Positions 54,509-63,641 of a DNA stretch of 64,000 bases are shown here, in pieces (positions within the stretch are counted from its first letter, which is position 1; every line of letters begins with the position of its first letter). Location: contig NZ_FTMA01000004.1 of assembly GCF_900155985.1 (NCBI RefSeq), positions 62,001 to 126,000 on the forward strand, in the 5' to 3' direction. Position numbers and translations under genes: made by a program. The stretch comes from Maribacter ulvicola (GTDB taxonomy: Bacteria > Bacteroidota > Bacteroidia > Flavobacteriales > Flavobacteriaceae). The notes beneath the pieces were generated by a model, which saw nothing but the letters and a program-made list of their open reading frames with translations, did not search any database and had not been told where the DNA came from.

Positions 54509-56302
54509 ATGAATACTGTAATAACAAAATCGGCAGGTATGGGGGCCATCATAAATGATGGTGCCGTAACCTTTAGAGTGTGGGCTCCGCATGCAGAGAA
54601 AGTTTTCGTTGGTGGAAGCTTCAACAACTGGTCTAAGAATGAAATTTTGCTAGATATGGAAGGTAATGGTTATTGGTCCGTCATTACCGAAAAAGCATCG
54701 GAAGGAGATGAATATAAATTCTTTATTGAATATGAAGGAGAAGTTTTGGCAAGAAATGACCCTTACGCTTTTGAAGTGACCAATAGCAATGGTAATTCCA
54801 TCATAAGAACATTAGATTTTAAATGGGATGATGAAGAATTTAAAATGCCAAGTTGGAATGAGCTGGTAATTTATGAATTACACGTTGGTACGTTTAATCG
54901 TTCTGCTCCAGATTGCGTGGGTACGTTTGAAGATGTTATTGCCAAACTAGATTATTTAAAAGAATTGGGTATTAATTGTATTGAGTTATTACCTGTTACA
55001 GAGTTTGCAGGCGGAATTTCCTGGGGTTACAATCCTGCACATCCCCTTGCTATAGAACAAGATTATGGCGGTCCAGATGCTTTTGCAAAATTGGTCAATG
55101 AGGCGCATAGAAAAGGTATAGCCGTAATAATAGATGTGGTTTATAATCATTTTGGTCCGTCGGATGTAGATTTATGGCAGTTTGATGGTTGGAGCGAGAA
55201 CGATAAAGGCGGCATTTATTTTTACAATGATCATAGAAGTACTACTCCTTGGGGAGATACCAGGCCAGATTATGGAAGGGAAGAAGTACGCCGATATTTA
55301 CGTGACAATGCCTTAATGTGGATAGAAAAATATCATTGTGACGGTCTTCGTATGGATGCTACCTCATACATACGCTATGAAAATGGTGGTTTGGGGTATG
55401 ATACTGAAATTGAAGAAGGTAATCTATTAATGCGCGATATCAATTCTGAGATAAGAGAGAAGTATCCGCATGTATTAACTATAGCTGAAGATTTAAAAGG
55501 AGATAGTAGGGTAACTGATGCAGTAGAGCACAATGGTTTGGCCTACGGATCTCAATGGGATATGAATTTTGTGCACCCCGTTAGGGAGGTCATTGAAGAC
55601 ACGCATGATGATAGTAGAGACTTACAAAAGGTAGTTGATGCTCTTAAATTTAAGTATGGTAACGATGTGTTTTCCCGTATAATATATACGGAATCTCATG
55701 ATGAGGTGGCCAATGGTAAGGCAAGAGTTCCAGAAGAAATACAGCCGGGAGATGCAGAAAGCGATTTTGCCAAAAAGAGAGCATTGCTAGGTATTGTTTT
55801 AACATTGACCGCACCAGGTATACCTATGATTTTTCAGGGACAGGAGTTTATCGAAGATGAATATTTTCAAGATAGCAAAGGTTTGGATTGGGTAAAGCAA
55901 AAAACACACAAGGGTATAGGAAATCTTGTTAGTGATATTATTAAGTTAAGAACAGGAGAGACAGAAGGTGGTAATGGCTTAAAAAGTCAGCACATAGAAA
56001 TCTTACATGTTAACCAGAAAACAAAAATACTGGCCTATACCAGGTTTGATGCCAATGCCCCAACACAACCGGTGTTGATTGTTTTAAATTTCAGCAATCA
56101 AGATTATGAAAACTACGGCATTGGACTAAATGAAAATGAACCTTTTAATCTTATGATAAATGCAGGGAGTAAAATTTATGACCAGGCATTTTCAGCGTTA
56201 TCCGTGAGTGATGTAGCGGTTGTTGAAGCTCATACAGATGCAAAACCGTGGACAGGTAAGATCAATATACCGGCATATGGAGCTTTAATTTTTACAAAAT
56301 AA
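54509..56302 (+). CDS. GH13 alpha-glucan enzyme with CBM48 (branching-enzyme-like)
   Basis: A 597-residue protein: CBM48/E-set domain (~15-100; VTFRVWAPHAEKVFVGGSFNNW), GH13 barrel (~115-490) and C-terminal beta domain. All four GH13 regions are present: VIIDVVYNHFGP, GLRMDATSYI (nucleophile Asp), TIAEDLKG (acid/base Glu) and IIYTESHDEV. The layout fits glucan branching enzymes or malto-oligosyltrehalose trehalohydrolases; GlgB-specific N-terminal extension is missing and no trehalose or glycogen gene is adjacent. It would act on storage glucan or maltodextrin in the cytosol. Confidence 0.87.
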   Translation: MNTVITKSAGMGAIINDGAVTFRVWAPHAEKVFVGGSFNNWSKNEILLDMEGNGYWSVITEKASEGDEYKFFIEYEGEVLARNDPYAFEVTNSNGNSIIRTLDFKWDDEEFKMPSWNELVIYELHVGTFNRSAPDCVGTFEDVIAKLDYLKELGINCIELLPVTEFAGGISWGYNPAHPLAIEQDYGGPDAFAKLVNEAHRKGIAVIIDVVYNHFGPSDVDLWQFDGWSENDKGGIYFYNDHRSTTPWGDTRPDYGREEVRRYLRDNALMWIEKYHCDGLRMDATSYIRYENGGLGYDTEIEEGNLLMRDINSEIREKYPHVLTIAEDLKGDSRVTDAVEHNGLAYGSQWDMNFVHPVREVIEDTHDDSRDLQKVVDALKFKYGNDVFSRIIYTESHDEVANGKARVPEEIQPGDAESDFAKKRALLGIVLTLTAPGIPMIFQGQEFIEDEYFQDSKGLDWVKQKTHKGIGNLVSDIIKLRTGETEGGNGLKSQHIEILHVNQKTKILAYTRFDANAPTQPVLIVLNFSNQDYENYGIGLNENEPFNLMINAGSKIYDQAFSALSVSDVAVVEAHTDAKPWTGKINIPAYGALIFTK

Positions 56303-56574
56303 TCAAAATGTAAAAATTTGGACGTTGTATGGGATATAGAAAAAATCATTTCTGTGCTTGGCAGGCTTGCGTAATAGTAATTGCTAAATAAGGATAGTTA
56401 ACTTGTCTTTAATGACTGTGTAAGAATTATTTGTAAGTTAAAGCTTACAAATTAAAAATTTTTTTTAGTTGAGGTTCAAAAGTGGTAATATTTTATTGTA
56501 TTTTGTTATATAATGTATGGTTAAAATAATAATTTTACCATTGTAAATGTGGCCAACTAATTTTGATGAACTAA

Positions 56575-57108
56575 ATGGAATATAGTTTCATATATAGCCC
56601 TGAAAAAATGGTTAATGAGGTATTTCAAAGAACAATGGTCGCTGCAGGTGTTGATTTTGAAATTTTGGAAGACAGCACTATAAAGTTGTCCAATAGTGTA
56701 AGTGATGAAAAACTTCAGGCTATCATAAAGGAGCTTAAAGATTTTGGAATAAAAATTCAGACGAAAGAAAATCGTGATGTCGTTGAGGAAATTAAGATTT
56801 ACATAAAGAAAATGGTTTATGAAGGCGATATAAGAAATGTAAAAATGTCAGAATTACTTTCTAATCAATTGGGTTTTAGTTATCCATATCTTTCTAATTT
56901 ATTTTCAAGTAAAACATTCACCTCAATTGAGAATTTTTATATTTTAGTGCGCATTGAAAAAGTGAAAGAGTTAGTGCTATTGGAGAATATAAGTTTAGGA
57001 GAAATAGCTCATGACTTAAATTTTAGTAGTGTTCCTCACTTATCAAATCAATTTAAGAAAGTAACCGGGTTAACCATCACTCAATACTTGAGGTTTAGAA
57101 AAAAGTAA
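56575..57108 (+). CDS. Short AraC-type transcriptional regulator
   Basis: A 177-residue protein: an N-terminal helical/beta segment of about 65 residues (MVNEVFQRTMVAAGVDFEIL) and a C-terminal AraC double helix-turn-helix (MSELLSNQLGFSYPYLSNLF, ENISLGEIAHDLNFSSVPHL, FKKVTGLTITQYLR). No cupin or receiver domain is present, so it may respond through protein contacts. The receiver gene at 57146 follows by 37 bases and is likely co-transcribed. Confidence 0.88.
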   Translation: MEYSFIYSPEKMVNEVFQRTMVAAGVDFEILEDSTIKLSNSVSDEKLQAIIKELKDFGIKIQTKENRDVVEEIKIYIKKMVYEGDIRNVKMSELLSNQLGFSYPYLSNLFSSKTFTSIENFYILVRIEKVKELVLLENISLGEIAHDLNFSSVPHLSNQFKKVTGLTITQYLRFRKK

Positions 57109-57145
57109 GAAGAACGGTTCTTCTTCCAATATATGAATAGTGAAA

Positions 57146-57586
57146 ATGGATAAATTAAAAATACTTCTCGTCGATGATGATGAGGACGACAGGCAGTTTT
57201 TTGCAGATGCATTGGAGGGAATTGAGCTCAATACAGACCTGCATCAATTAGAGAACGGTAAAAGTTGTATGGAATTCTTGCTTAAGGATACAGACAATAC
57301 CCCTGATTTGGTTTTTCTAGATTTGAATATGCCAATAATGAATGGGTTTGAGTGTTTAGAGGCAATAAGACGTACACCACATTTAAAAGATCTATTGGTA
57401 GCAATTTACTCTACTTCATCGGCAGAAAGAGATATTGAAGAAACTTTTGAAAAAGGCGCTAATATTTATATAAAGAAACCTTCTAGTTTCAGTGAGCTAA
57501 AAAAGTCATTGAAACAAGTGGTTAAAATGAACTGGGCGTATCATCTAAATGATTTCAAAAAAGAGAATTTCTTGCTAAAAATATAA
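57146..57586 (+). CDS. Stand-alone response-regulator receiver (1)
   Basis: The ATG at 57146 is chosen over an upstream GTG; 146 residues. A single REC domain with acidic pocket (LLVDDDEDDRQFF), phospho-acceptor Asp (FLDLNMPIMNGFE), Thr/Ser switch (IYSTSSAERD) and Lys (YIKKPSSF). No output domain, so it passes phosphate to or titrates another protein, as in Rcp1-type receivers. It lies between an AraC regulator and a PAS kinase lacking a receiver, its probable partner. Confidence 0.92.
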   Translation: MDKLKILLVDDDEDDRQFFADALEGIELNTDLHQLENGKSCMEFLLKDTDNTPDLVFLDLNMPIMNGFECLEAIRRTPHLKDLLVAIYSTSSAERDIEETFEKGANIYIKKPSSFSELKKSLKQVVKMNWAYHLNDFKKENFLLKI

Positions 57587-57610
57587 GCTGTTCGCTTTAG
57601 GTATACTATT

Positions 57611-57640
57611 AAAGTTGTTTCGTTAGGAACAACTTTTTTT
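57611..57640 (+). terminator. Intrinsic terminator after receiver 1
   Basis: A 9-bp perfect stem (AAAGTTGTT at 57611-57619, AACAACTTT at 57628-57636) with T7. It separates the AraC-receiver pair from the next kinase gene. Confidence 0.82.
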
Positions 57641-57716
57641 GTTATAGCACCAAGCAAATTGTATTATAATTGGTTATTTCGCAGTACCTTGACTAAGGAT
57701 TGAAAAGTAGTATTGT

Positions 57717-59648
57717 ATGAAGTTTAATGTAGCAGATGATATTTTTAGAAAAATAGTTGATGACAGCGATACTGCTATACTATATGCTGAGCCTTCTACA
57801 CCAAAAGCTGTACATGCCAAAGAATACCTTGTAAAGTATTCTAACCAAAAGGCACAAAGCTTCTTTTCCATTTTTCCAAAAAACATTGAAAACCACCCTT
57901 TAGAAGAACTTGTTAATTATGACGAACTTTTAATCTTAGCCAATAAGGTGCTGGAAACCGGCTATGATGAGAATTTCAATATCATAGTCAAAGAAGCTGA
58001 TAGTATACTTAATTATCATGTTAGAATTAAACCTTTTAGTAAGGGGCTGTTGTTTGAACTGGCTCAAATAAAACCCAAATTTATAACTGATAAGGAATCT
58101 AAACTTCCTTTGGGCAGTGCAAAGTCAAGAAATAGAGAACTTGAAATTTCTAACCTTTTTGGAATTCGCGTTTTAGATAGTAATGATAGTATTATTTGCT
58201 ATTTAAAACCCATATTTAATATAAAGGGTGCAGTTGAAGATTTCCGTATAGATTATATTAATAATCGAATGCGTGAAATAGCGAATGACGATTCGGCTTT
58301 CATTGAAGGTCAAACTATTTTAGAGTACTATCCAAAAAACGCTGAGAACGGAGTTCTTGAAATTTTAGCAGAGGGTTATATATCTGGAGAAAACAAGGAA
58401 TATACCAAAGAATTTATTTTTAATGAAAAGGCTGTTTGGTTAGCGACAAAGGCGGTTAAAATGAATGATGGTCTCATACTCTTCTCAAAAGATGTTAGTC
58501 AAGAGAAAAAATATGAAGCACAATTGTTTTTGCAAAACAGGTTGCTCTCAGAAGCAGAACGTGTTGCCAATATTGGTAGTTTTAGATGGAATTTAGCTAA
58601 GGAGCACATTAAATACTCAGATAATGTATACAGGTTATTTGGCTACGATCCAAATGAGTTTGATGATAAGTATGATCGCTTACTTACGTTTTTGCATCCA
58701 AATGATTTCGAGAAAGTAAAATCTAGTTTTAAAGAAGCTAGAAAGAATAAGTCTAAATCTGACCTTGTGTTTCGGGTATATACTAGGTCACAAGAGTTAC
58801 GATATATGAATACTATTGCCGAATGTTATCAAAAAGAAGGTAATTGGTATATGGTTGGTGTAATTAGAGATGTAACCAAGCAAATAGAGGCAGAGTCTAT
58901 TCTGCAGATAAAAAATGCGGAGTTAAAACGTACTAATGCAGATTTAGAAGCATTTAACCGTGTAGCAAGTCATGATCTTCAAGAGCCGTTACGTAAAATT
59001 CAAATGTTCGTTAGTCGTTTACATGAAGAAGAAGAAGGGCGCTTAGGCAAAAGGTCACAAGGGTATTTATCTAAGATCAAATACTCTTCTGATAGAATGC
59101 GCAACCTAATTAATAATTTACTATCCTATTCAAAAGTAGATGAGGTTAGTGAGCAACCAACCAGAGTAGACTTAAATGATGTTCTCAACAATGCTCTTGA
59201 AGATTTGGCGGAACGAATTAATGATTTAGATGCTCAGATAGAATCAGTAAGCCTTCCGGTTGTAAATGGCATTCAATTTCAGTTAGAGCAATTATTTGCC
59301 AACCTAATAGGTAATTCACTTAAATACATTAAAGAGGGCGTTCAACCTAAAATTAAAGTAATAGGTAGCATAGTTAATGGTAATAAATCAGAGGAAGAAT
59401 CCTTATTGTCTAACATTAATTACGTAAAACTACAATTTATTGATAACGGTATAGGCTTTGAAAAGAAGTACCAAGAGAAAATTTTTGAAATCTTTCAACG
59501 CTTACATGGAAAAACAGAATTTTCGGGTACTGGTTTAGGATTATCTATATGTAAGAAAATTGTACAATCCCATAACGGCGCAATTACGGCAAAGGGTGTA
59601 TTAAACAAAGGTGCAGAATTCACGGTTTACCTTCCTACCTTACTATAA
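57717..59648 (+). CDS. Multi-PAS sensor histidine kinase (no receiver)
   Basis: A 643-residue cytosolic kinase. It has three PAS-like segments (~1-110, ~140-270 and ~280-395 with PAC GNWYMVGVIRDVT). A coiled coil precedes HisKA, with the phospho-His in NRVASHDLQEPLRKIQMFVS at residue ~420. HATPase_c motifs are FANLIGNSLKYIK, FIDNGIGFEKKY and GTGLGLSICKKIV. It is paralogous to the kinase at 52665. No transmembrane helix, so it senses an internal cue. Confidence 0.93.
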   Translation: MKFNVADDIFRKIVDDSDTAILYAEPSTPKAVHAKEYLVKYSNQKAQSFFSIFPKNIENHPLEELVNYDELLILANKVLETGYDENFNIIVKEADSILNYHVRIKPFSKGLLFELAQIKPKFITDKESKLPLGSAKSRNRELEISNLFGIRVLDSNDSIICYLKPIFNIKGAVEDFRIDYINNRMREIANDDSAFIEGQTILEYYPKNAENGVLEILAEGYISGENKEYTKEFIFNEKAVWLATKAVKMNDGLILFSKDVSQEKKYEAQLFLQNRLLSEAERVANIGSFRWNLAKEHIKYSDNVYRLFGYDPNEFDDKYDRLLTFLHPNDFEKVKSSFKEARKNKSKSDLVFRVYTRSQELRYMNTIAECYQKEGNWYMVGVIRDVTKQIEAESILQIKNAELKRTNADLEAFNRVASHDLQEPLRKIQMFVSRLHEEEEGRLGKRSQGYLSKIKYSSDRMRNLINNLLSYSKVDEVSEQPTRVDLNDVLNNALEDLAERINDLDAQIESVSLPVVNGIQFQLEQLFANLIGNSLKYIKEGVQPKIKVIGSIVNGNKSEEESLLSNINYVKLQFIDNGIGFEKKYQEKIFEIFQRLHGKTEFSGTGLGLSICKKIVQSHNGAITAKGVLNKGAEFTVYLPTLL

Positions 59649-59692
59649 TAAAGGGTGCGTTATATAATTTCATCAGCTCTTCTTAAAATTGT

Positions 59693-59720
59693 GTAACAGC
59701 TTTTAAAAATGTTGTAACAC
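59693..59720 (+). promoter_or_regulatory. Direct repeat TGTAACA with 21-bp phasing
   Basis: TGTAACA occurs at 59693-59699 and 59714-59720, 21 bp apart, two helical turns and therefore on one DNA face. It lies 51 bases upstream of the leader ORF and about 200 upstream of the AraC start. A CATCTTTG near-consensus -7 box lies 20-odd bases downstream. This geometry suits AraC-family or response-regulator dimers. Confidence 0.5.
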
Positions 59721-59770
59721 ATTAAAAGGACATTGGCTGCATCTTTGTATCAACAAAAATGTAAGCCTTT

Positions 59771-59932
59771 ATGAATAATCTTCAATATGCCAGGGTAGGT
59801 GCTGTAAGAAGCAAAGACTCATATGACCAAGCCACAAATGTACAAGATAGTAATTCTAGTTCGTCAGGTGCTTTTAAATCGCAAGAGGCTACATTACATA
59901 ATAACCATTTAAATAATATATCATGCAAGTAG
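59771..59932 (+). CDS. 53-codon leader ORF overlapping the AraC start
   Basis: ATG 59771 to TAG 59930-59932. It encodes a 53-residue Ser/Asn-rich polar peptide (QATNVQDSNSSSSGAFKSQE) without a membrane segment or signal. The last 10 bases overlap the ATG of the following AraC gene in another frame, a layout that couples translation. It may act as a leader peptide or modulator of that regulator. No family recognised. Confidence 0.5.
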   Translation: MNNLQYARVGAVRSKDSYDQATNVQDSNSSSSGAFKSQEATLHNNHLNNISCK

Positions 59933-60918
59933 TCCATAATCAATTAAGTTATTTCAATAGTATTTTAGGAGGAAGTATATCTAGTTTTCAAGGGGATCGT
60001 ATTCTTCAATATGATAATGATAAGGGAACTGGTAGAATACAAACTGTATCCCTGGGGTCTGGAATCTCTTATACGGAATATGATATGGATTTAAATGAAG
60101 ATTTTAGTTTCGATTTAAAATTGGATGAAAATCGTAGTTTATACTTCATTTACTGTTTAGAAGGTAATTTTAGATTTTCAAAAGGAAAAGAGAATAGCAA
60201 GGTAGAAGCTTTACAAACTGTTGTTGTAGGAGGTTCTAATGAAACCATCAATATAAAATTAAGAGCGGCCACTAAGTCAAACTTATCCATTATCAAGGTA
60301 ACACAAGATGGTCAGTCTTTAAGTAAGAATATAGATAATAACGAGTTGTACGAGCAATTGTTCTCATCGTTCGCAACTGAAAATGGTGAAGCACATATTG
60401 GGACTTTTAACCTAAAGATAAAAGAACAATTATTGCAAATTAGATCAATTACCCAGGTTGGTTTAGTTAGAAAACTTCTTATTGAAGGAATTGTAAACTT
60501 CACTTTGGCATTAGAGATTTTACACTGTAAGCAAGATATTGAGAACAGTGGTCAGGTTTCTAGTATGTTGACCAAAAAAGAGCTTTTAAGAATTGAAGAA
60601 GCTGTAAATGCAATTAAGAGAAAGCCAGAGTTTCCTTATACGGTTACAGACTTAAGTAAAGAATATGGACTGTCACCAACAAAACTACAAGAAGGTTTTA
60701 AAGTGATGGAAGGTACTACGGTTACCAATTTCATTAGAAATGAAAGATTGATATTGGCCGAAGAATTAATTCAAACATCTGACATGAATATATCAGAGAT
60801 TGTATACTCTATAGGATTTACAAGTAGAAGTTATTTCTCTAAGATCTTTAGAAACAAATTTAAGTGTACCCCTAAAGCATACTTAATGAATATCAGAAAC
60901 GTATCACTATCTGCATAA
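59923..60918 (+). CDS. AraC-family transcriptional regulator
   Basis: A 331-residue protein. Residues ~1-150 are beta-rich (FDLKLDENRSLYFIYCLEGNFRF) and probably form a cupin-like or PchR-like sensor. Residues ~225-330 carry the AraC double HTH (LSKEYGLSPTKLQEGFKVMEG, MNISEIVYSIGFTSRSYFSK, FRNKFKCTPKAYL). It is likely translationally coupled to the leader ORF and may bind the phased TGTAACA repeats upstream; both points are inference. Confidence 0.9.
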   Translation: MQVVHNQLSYFNSILGGSISSFQGDRILQYDNDKGTGRIQTVSLGSGISYTEYDMDLNEDFSFDLKLDENRSLYFIYCLEGNFRFSKGKENSKVEALQTVVVGGSNETINIKLRAATKSNLSIIKVTQDGQSLSKNIDNNELYEQLFSSFATENGEAHIGTFNLKIKEQLLQIRSITQVGLVRKLLIEGIVNFTLALEILHCKQDIENSGQVSSMLTKKELLRIEEAVNAIKRKPEFPYTVTDLSKEYGLSPTKLQEGFKVMEGTTVTNFIRNERLILAEELIQTSDMNISEIVYSIGFTSRSYFSKIFRNKFKCTPKAYLMNIRNVSLSA

Positions 60919-60941
60919 TATAAAAATATTCAGAAAAGTTT

Positions 60942-60970
60942 AAGCCGGCTCATTAGAGCTGGCTTTTTTT
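60942..60970 (+). terminator. Intrinsic terminator of the AraC gene
   Basis: A 10-bp stem with one G-U pair (AAGCCGGCTC at 60942-60951, GAGCTGGCTT at 60956-60965), ATTA loop and a T7 run. Confidence 0.85.
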
Positions 60971-61180
60971 ATGTTTTAGTTCAGCATAAATAAGCTGGAG
61001 CTGTAATTGAGAGCGTACGTTTTGTTGGTGGGTGTTTAGGGGTAAGTTATGCTAAAAAGTGTTGGCAAGTCAGTGAAGAAGCTGTAAGACTTTTAAAATG
61101 TAAGCATAAATCTAATAGGATGAGGGTAGTTTAGTGGTGAATCTTAAATGAGAAAGAATGTAAGGTGCTAACGGGGAGTT

Positions 61181-61624
61181 TTAAATAGAAATTACGAATT
61201 CACGATCCAGCTTACTGACTTGTGCAGCGTTTACATATCTGAGACATTTATGTAGCAGTGTTTTTAATTGATTGTAAGAAGATGGTTTTTGCAAGTACAG
61301 AGAAGCACCCATTTCGTTTAGGCGATCAATTTCTTTTGGGTGGTAAGATGTGGAATAGATTATCACCGGAGTATCTATATATATTTCAAGGTCACGAATA
61401 TCTGCAAGACATTCAAATCCGTCCATCATGGGCATCTTTAAATCCAAAAAGATAACGTCTGGTTTATCGTTAGTGTTAGCTAGCAAACCAGCCATTAAAT
61501 CTACTCCATTATTAAATTCAGATACTTTGGTCTGTATTGGGATTTCTCTCAATGCATCAGAAAAGAAAGTTCTGTCGTCGCTATCATCATCAGCTAGGAA
61601 GACATTTAGTACAGTTTTGCTCAT
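61181..61624 (-). CDS. Stand-alone response-regulator receiver (2)
   Basis: A 147-residue single REC domain: acidic pocket FLADDDSDDRTFF, phospho-Asp in FLDLKMPMMDGFE, switch Ser in YSTSYHPK, Lys in YLQKPSSY. It is closely similar to receivers 1 and 3, with the same PSS/PNS motif after the Lys. No DNA-binding domain. It is convergent with the AraC gene and followed upstream by receiver 3 on the same strand. Likely phosphorylated by one of the receiver-less kinases. Confidence 0.92.
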   Translation of the reverse strand: MSKTVLNVFLADDDSDDRTFFSDALREIPIQTKVSEFNNGVDLMAGLLANTNDKPDVIFLDLKMPMMDGFECLADIRDLEIYIDTPVIIYSTSYHPKEIDRLNEMGASLYLQKPSSYNQLKTLLHKCLRYVNAAQVSKLDREFVISI

Positions 61625-61805
61625 GGCAGTTAAAAAATTAAACTCTAAATATGTTTTTCAAGGAAACTTGAATTAAAAATATAAATCAAAATATAAGAGC
61701 AAGGTAAAAATTAGGTGTCTAACCGTATAATGCGATTAGTTTTAAAAATAACTCAATACCCAAAAAAGCTTTGCTCATTTAAGTATACACTTCGTAATAC
61801 AACTG

Positions 61806-62246
61806 TTAATCAACATACTTTATTATTGCAGTTCCTCCTAAAGTGTTATTTCTAATAGATTCAATAGTTCTTTTTAGCGCATTTGCCAAGGTGTTGAACG
61901 AGTTTGGTTTGTGTAGGTATCTATTGGCACCAATTTCAAATAAGTCTGAAATGCGATCTATATTGTATTCGTTAGAAAAAATAACCACTGGTATATGATC
62001 GAAATTATTTTGATTTCTAATATTCACCAATGTTTCTTTGCCATTTAGTTTTGGCATAAATAAATCTAAAAAAATTACATTTGGTTTTAGGGAATCGTTA
62101 TTTAAAAAATGAAGTAATTCAATACCATTGTTAAACATGGTTATGTTCAAATTATCCTGTAAACTACTAATAGCTTCGGTAAAAATTTGTTGATCATCGG
62201 CATCATCTTCGGCCATGAATATGTGGAAAATAGTATCCTCTTTCAT
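61806..62246 (-). CDS. Stand-alone response-regulator receiver (3)
   Basis: A 146-residue single REC domain: acidic pocket FMAEDDADDQQIF, phospho-Asp in FLDLFMPKLNGKE, switch Ser in IFSNEYNI, Lys in YLHKPNSF. It follows the SDR gene by 16 bases and may be co-transcribed with it, linking the receiver family to a stress operon. No output domain. Confidence 0.92.
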   Translation of the reverse strand: MKEDTIFHIFMAEDDADDQQIFTEAISSLQDNLNITMFNNGIELLHFLNNDSLKPNVIFLDLFMPKLNGKETLVNIRNQNNFDHIPVVIFSNEYNIDRISDLFEIGANRYLHKPNSFNTLANALKRTIESIRNNTLGGTAIIKYVD

Positions 62247-62262
62247 CCTGTTCTAGACTTAA

Positions 62263-63120
62263 TTATCCTCCAATAATTTCTCCACCGTTAATATGTAAAA
62301 CTTGGCCTGTCATGTAACTACTGTCAATGCTTGCAAGATAAACATATGCCGGGCCAACTTCGGCGGGTTGCCCTGGCCTGCCTAACGGTACATCTTTTCC
62401 AAACTTTTCTAAATCCTCACCATTAAATGTCGCAGGTATTAAAGGAGTCCAAATGGGTCCAGGGGCTACGGCATTTACACGAATACCTTTTTGGGCCAAA
62501 GATTTAGATAAGCTTCTGGTAAAAGAGACTATGGCACCTTTTGTGCTAGCATAATCAATAAGATGTTCAGACCCTCTATATGCAGTAACCGAAGTGGTGT
62601 TTATTATAGTGTCTTCTGATTTTAAATACTTTATCGCAGCTTTTACCATATAGAAATATGGAAAAATATTAGTTTCGAAAGTGGTGCGAAGATTTTCTGT
62701 TTTAATATGTTCAATATTATCTTCAGGAAATTGCATTGCTGCGTTATTTATAATACAATTTAAACTGCCAAAACGAGTAATGGTATTTTCTACCGCTGAG
62801 ATACAAAATTGTTCGTTCTTAATATCTCCCTTAATTAAAAAACACTGCTGTCCTTCGTTTTCAACTTCTAATTTAGTGTGTTCAGCATCTTGTTCTTCAT
62901 TGAAATAAACCAGGGCAATGTTAGCACCTTCTCTTGCAAAATGTACAGCTATACTTTTTCCGATACCACTATCACCACCGGTAAGAAGTACGATTTTATT
63001 CTTTAATTTTTCACTCCCTTTATAGCTCTGACGTATGGTTACAGGTGTAGGGTGCATTTCATATTCGTTGCCAGGCTGTTTTGTTTGAGCTTGACTTTTA
63101 TCAACTGTTATATTTTTCAT
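62263..63120 (-). CDS. Stress-type short-chain dehydrogenase/reductase
   Basis: The ATG at 63120 is chosen; an ATG at 63138 is also in frame and adds six residues. 285 residues: an N-terminal extension (GNEYEMHPTPVTIRQSYKGSEKLKNK) typical of the YhdF/YghA-like SDRs, NAD(P) motif TGGDSGIGKSIA, NNAA in INNAAMQF, catalytic Ser in NTTSVTAYRG, YxxxK in YASTKGAIVSF, and a C-terminal YMTGQVLHINGG. Such SDRs are often in general-stress regulons; substrate unknown. Confidence 0.93.
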   Translation of the reverse strand: MKNITVDKSQAQTKQPGNEYEMHPTPVTIRQSYKGSEKLKNKIVLLTGGDSGIGKSIAVHFAREGANIALVYFNEEQDAEHTKLEVENEGQQCFLIKGDIKNEQFCISAVENTITRFGSLNCIINNAAMQFPEDNIEHIKTENLRTTFETNIFPYFYMVKAAIKYLKSEDTIINTTSVTAYRGSEHLIDYASTKGAIVSFTRSLSKSLAQKGIRVNAVAPGPIWTPLIPATFNGEDLEKFGKDVPLGRPGQPAEVGPAYVYLASIDSSYMTGQVLHINGGEIIGG

Positions 63121-63144
63121 ATGCTTAGTTTTTATCATTGCTAA

Positions 63145-63462
63145 TTATGCAGCAAGCTTTCTACATTCTTTGGCACATTCCAAGCAGGATTCTGCACATT
63201 TTTTACAATGTTCGTGGTCATGTTGTTGACATTGTTCTGCACACCACTCGCAAATTTCAGCGCAAAGGGCTGCTTGTTTAGATATACTTGGGCTGTCCGA
63301 AATCATTAATTTTATAGTAGTTAAACAAACGTCTACACATTGTAAACAGCAATTGGGGCAATCATTCATACTTTCTTTTCCGGTCATTTGAACTAGGCAA
63401 TTTTGACAATCAACAAAGCACTTTTGACAAGCGTCTATACAGTTTTGATATATGGAATTCAT
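63145..63462 (-). CDS. Cys-rich four-helix-bundle copper-storage-like protein
   Basis: A 105-residue protein with 18 or so Cys spaced as CxxxC/CxxC along helices (CIDACQKCFVDCQNC, CPNCCLQCVDVCLTT, CAEICEWCAEQC, CKKCAESCLECAKECRK). This is the pattern of Csp/DUF326-type bundles, which hold many Cu(I) ions inside the helix bundle. No signal peptide, so it is the cytosolic type. It lies 24 bases upstream of the SDR start and may share its transcript. Confidence 0.88.
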   Translation of the reverse strand: MNSIYQNCIDACQKCFVDCQNCLVQMTGKESMNDCPNCCLQCVDVCLTTIKLMISDSPSISKQAALCAEICEWCAEQCQQHDHEHCKKCAESCLECAKECRKLAA

Positions 63463-63641
63463 ATGTTTAAATTTTAAGATTATAGAATTTTTCTTCTATG
63501 AAGTTAAAATTTGTGATCAAATGTAATTTGCTCTTTTAATGAGAAGTTGTGCTTTAAAGCAAATGAAGAAAGATTACAGCTAAAAGAGCACGTTAACATC
63601 GCAACCAGAATTTAAACAGAATTAGCTTTTATAGCATTAAT

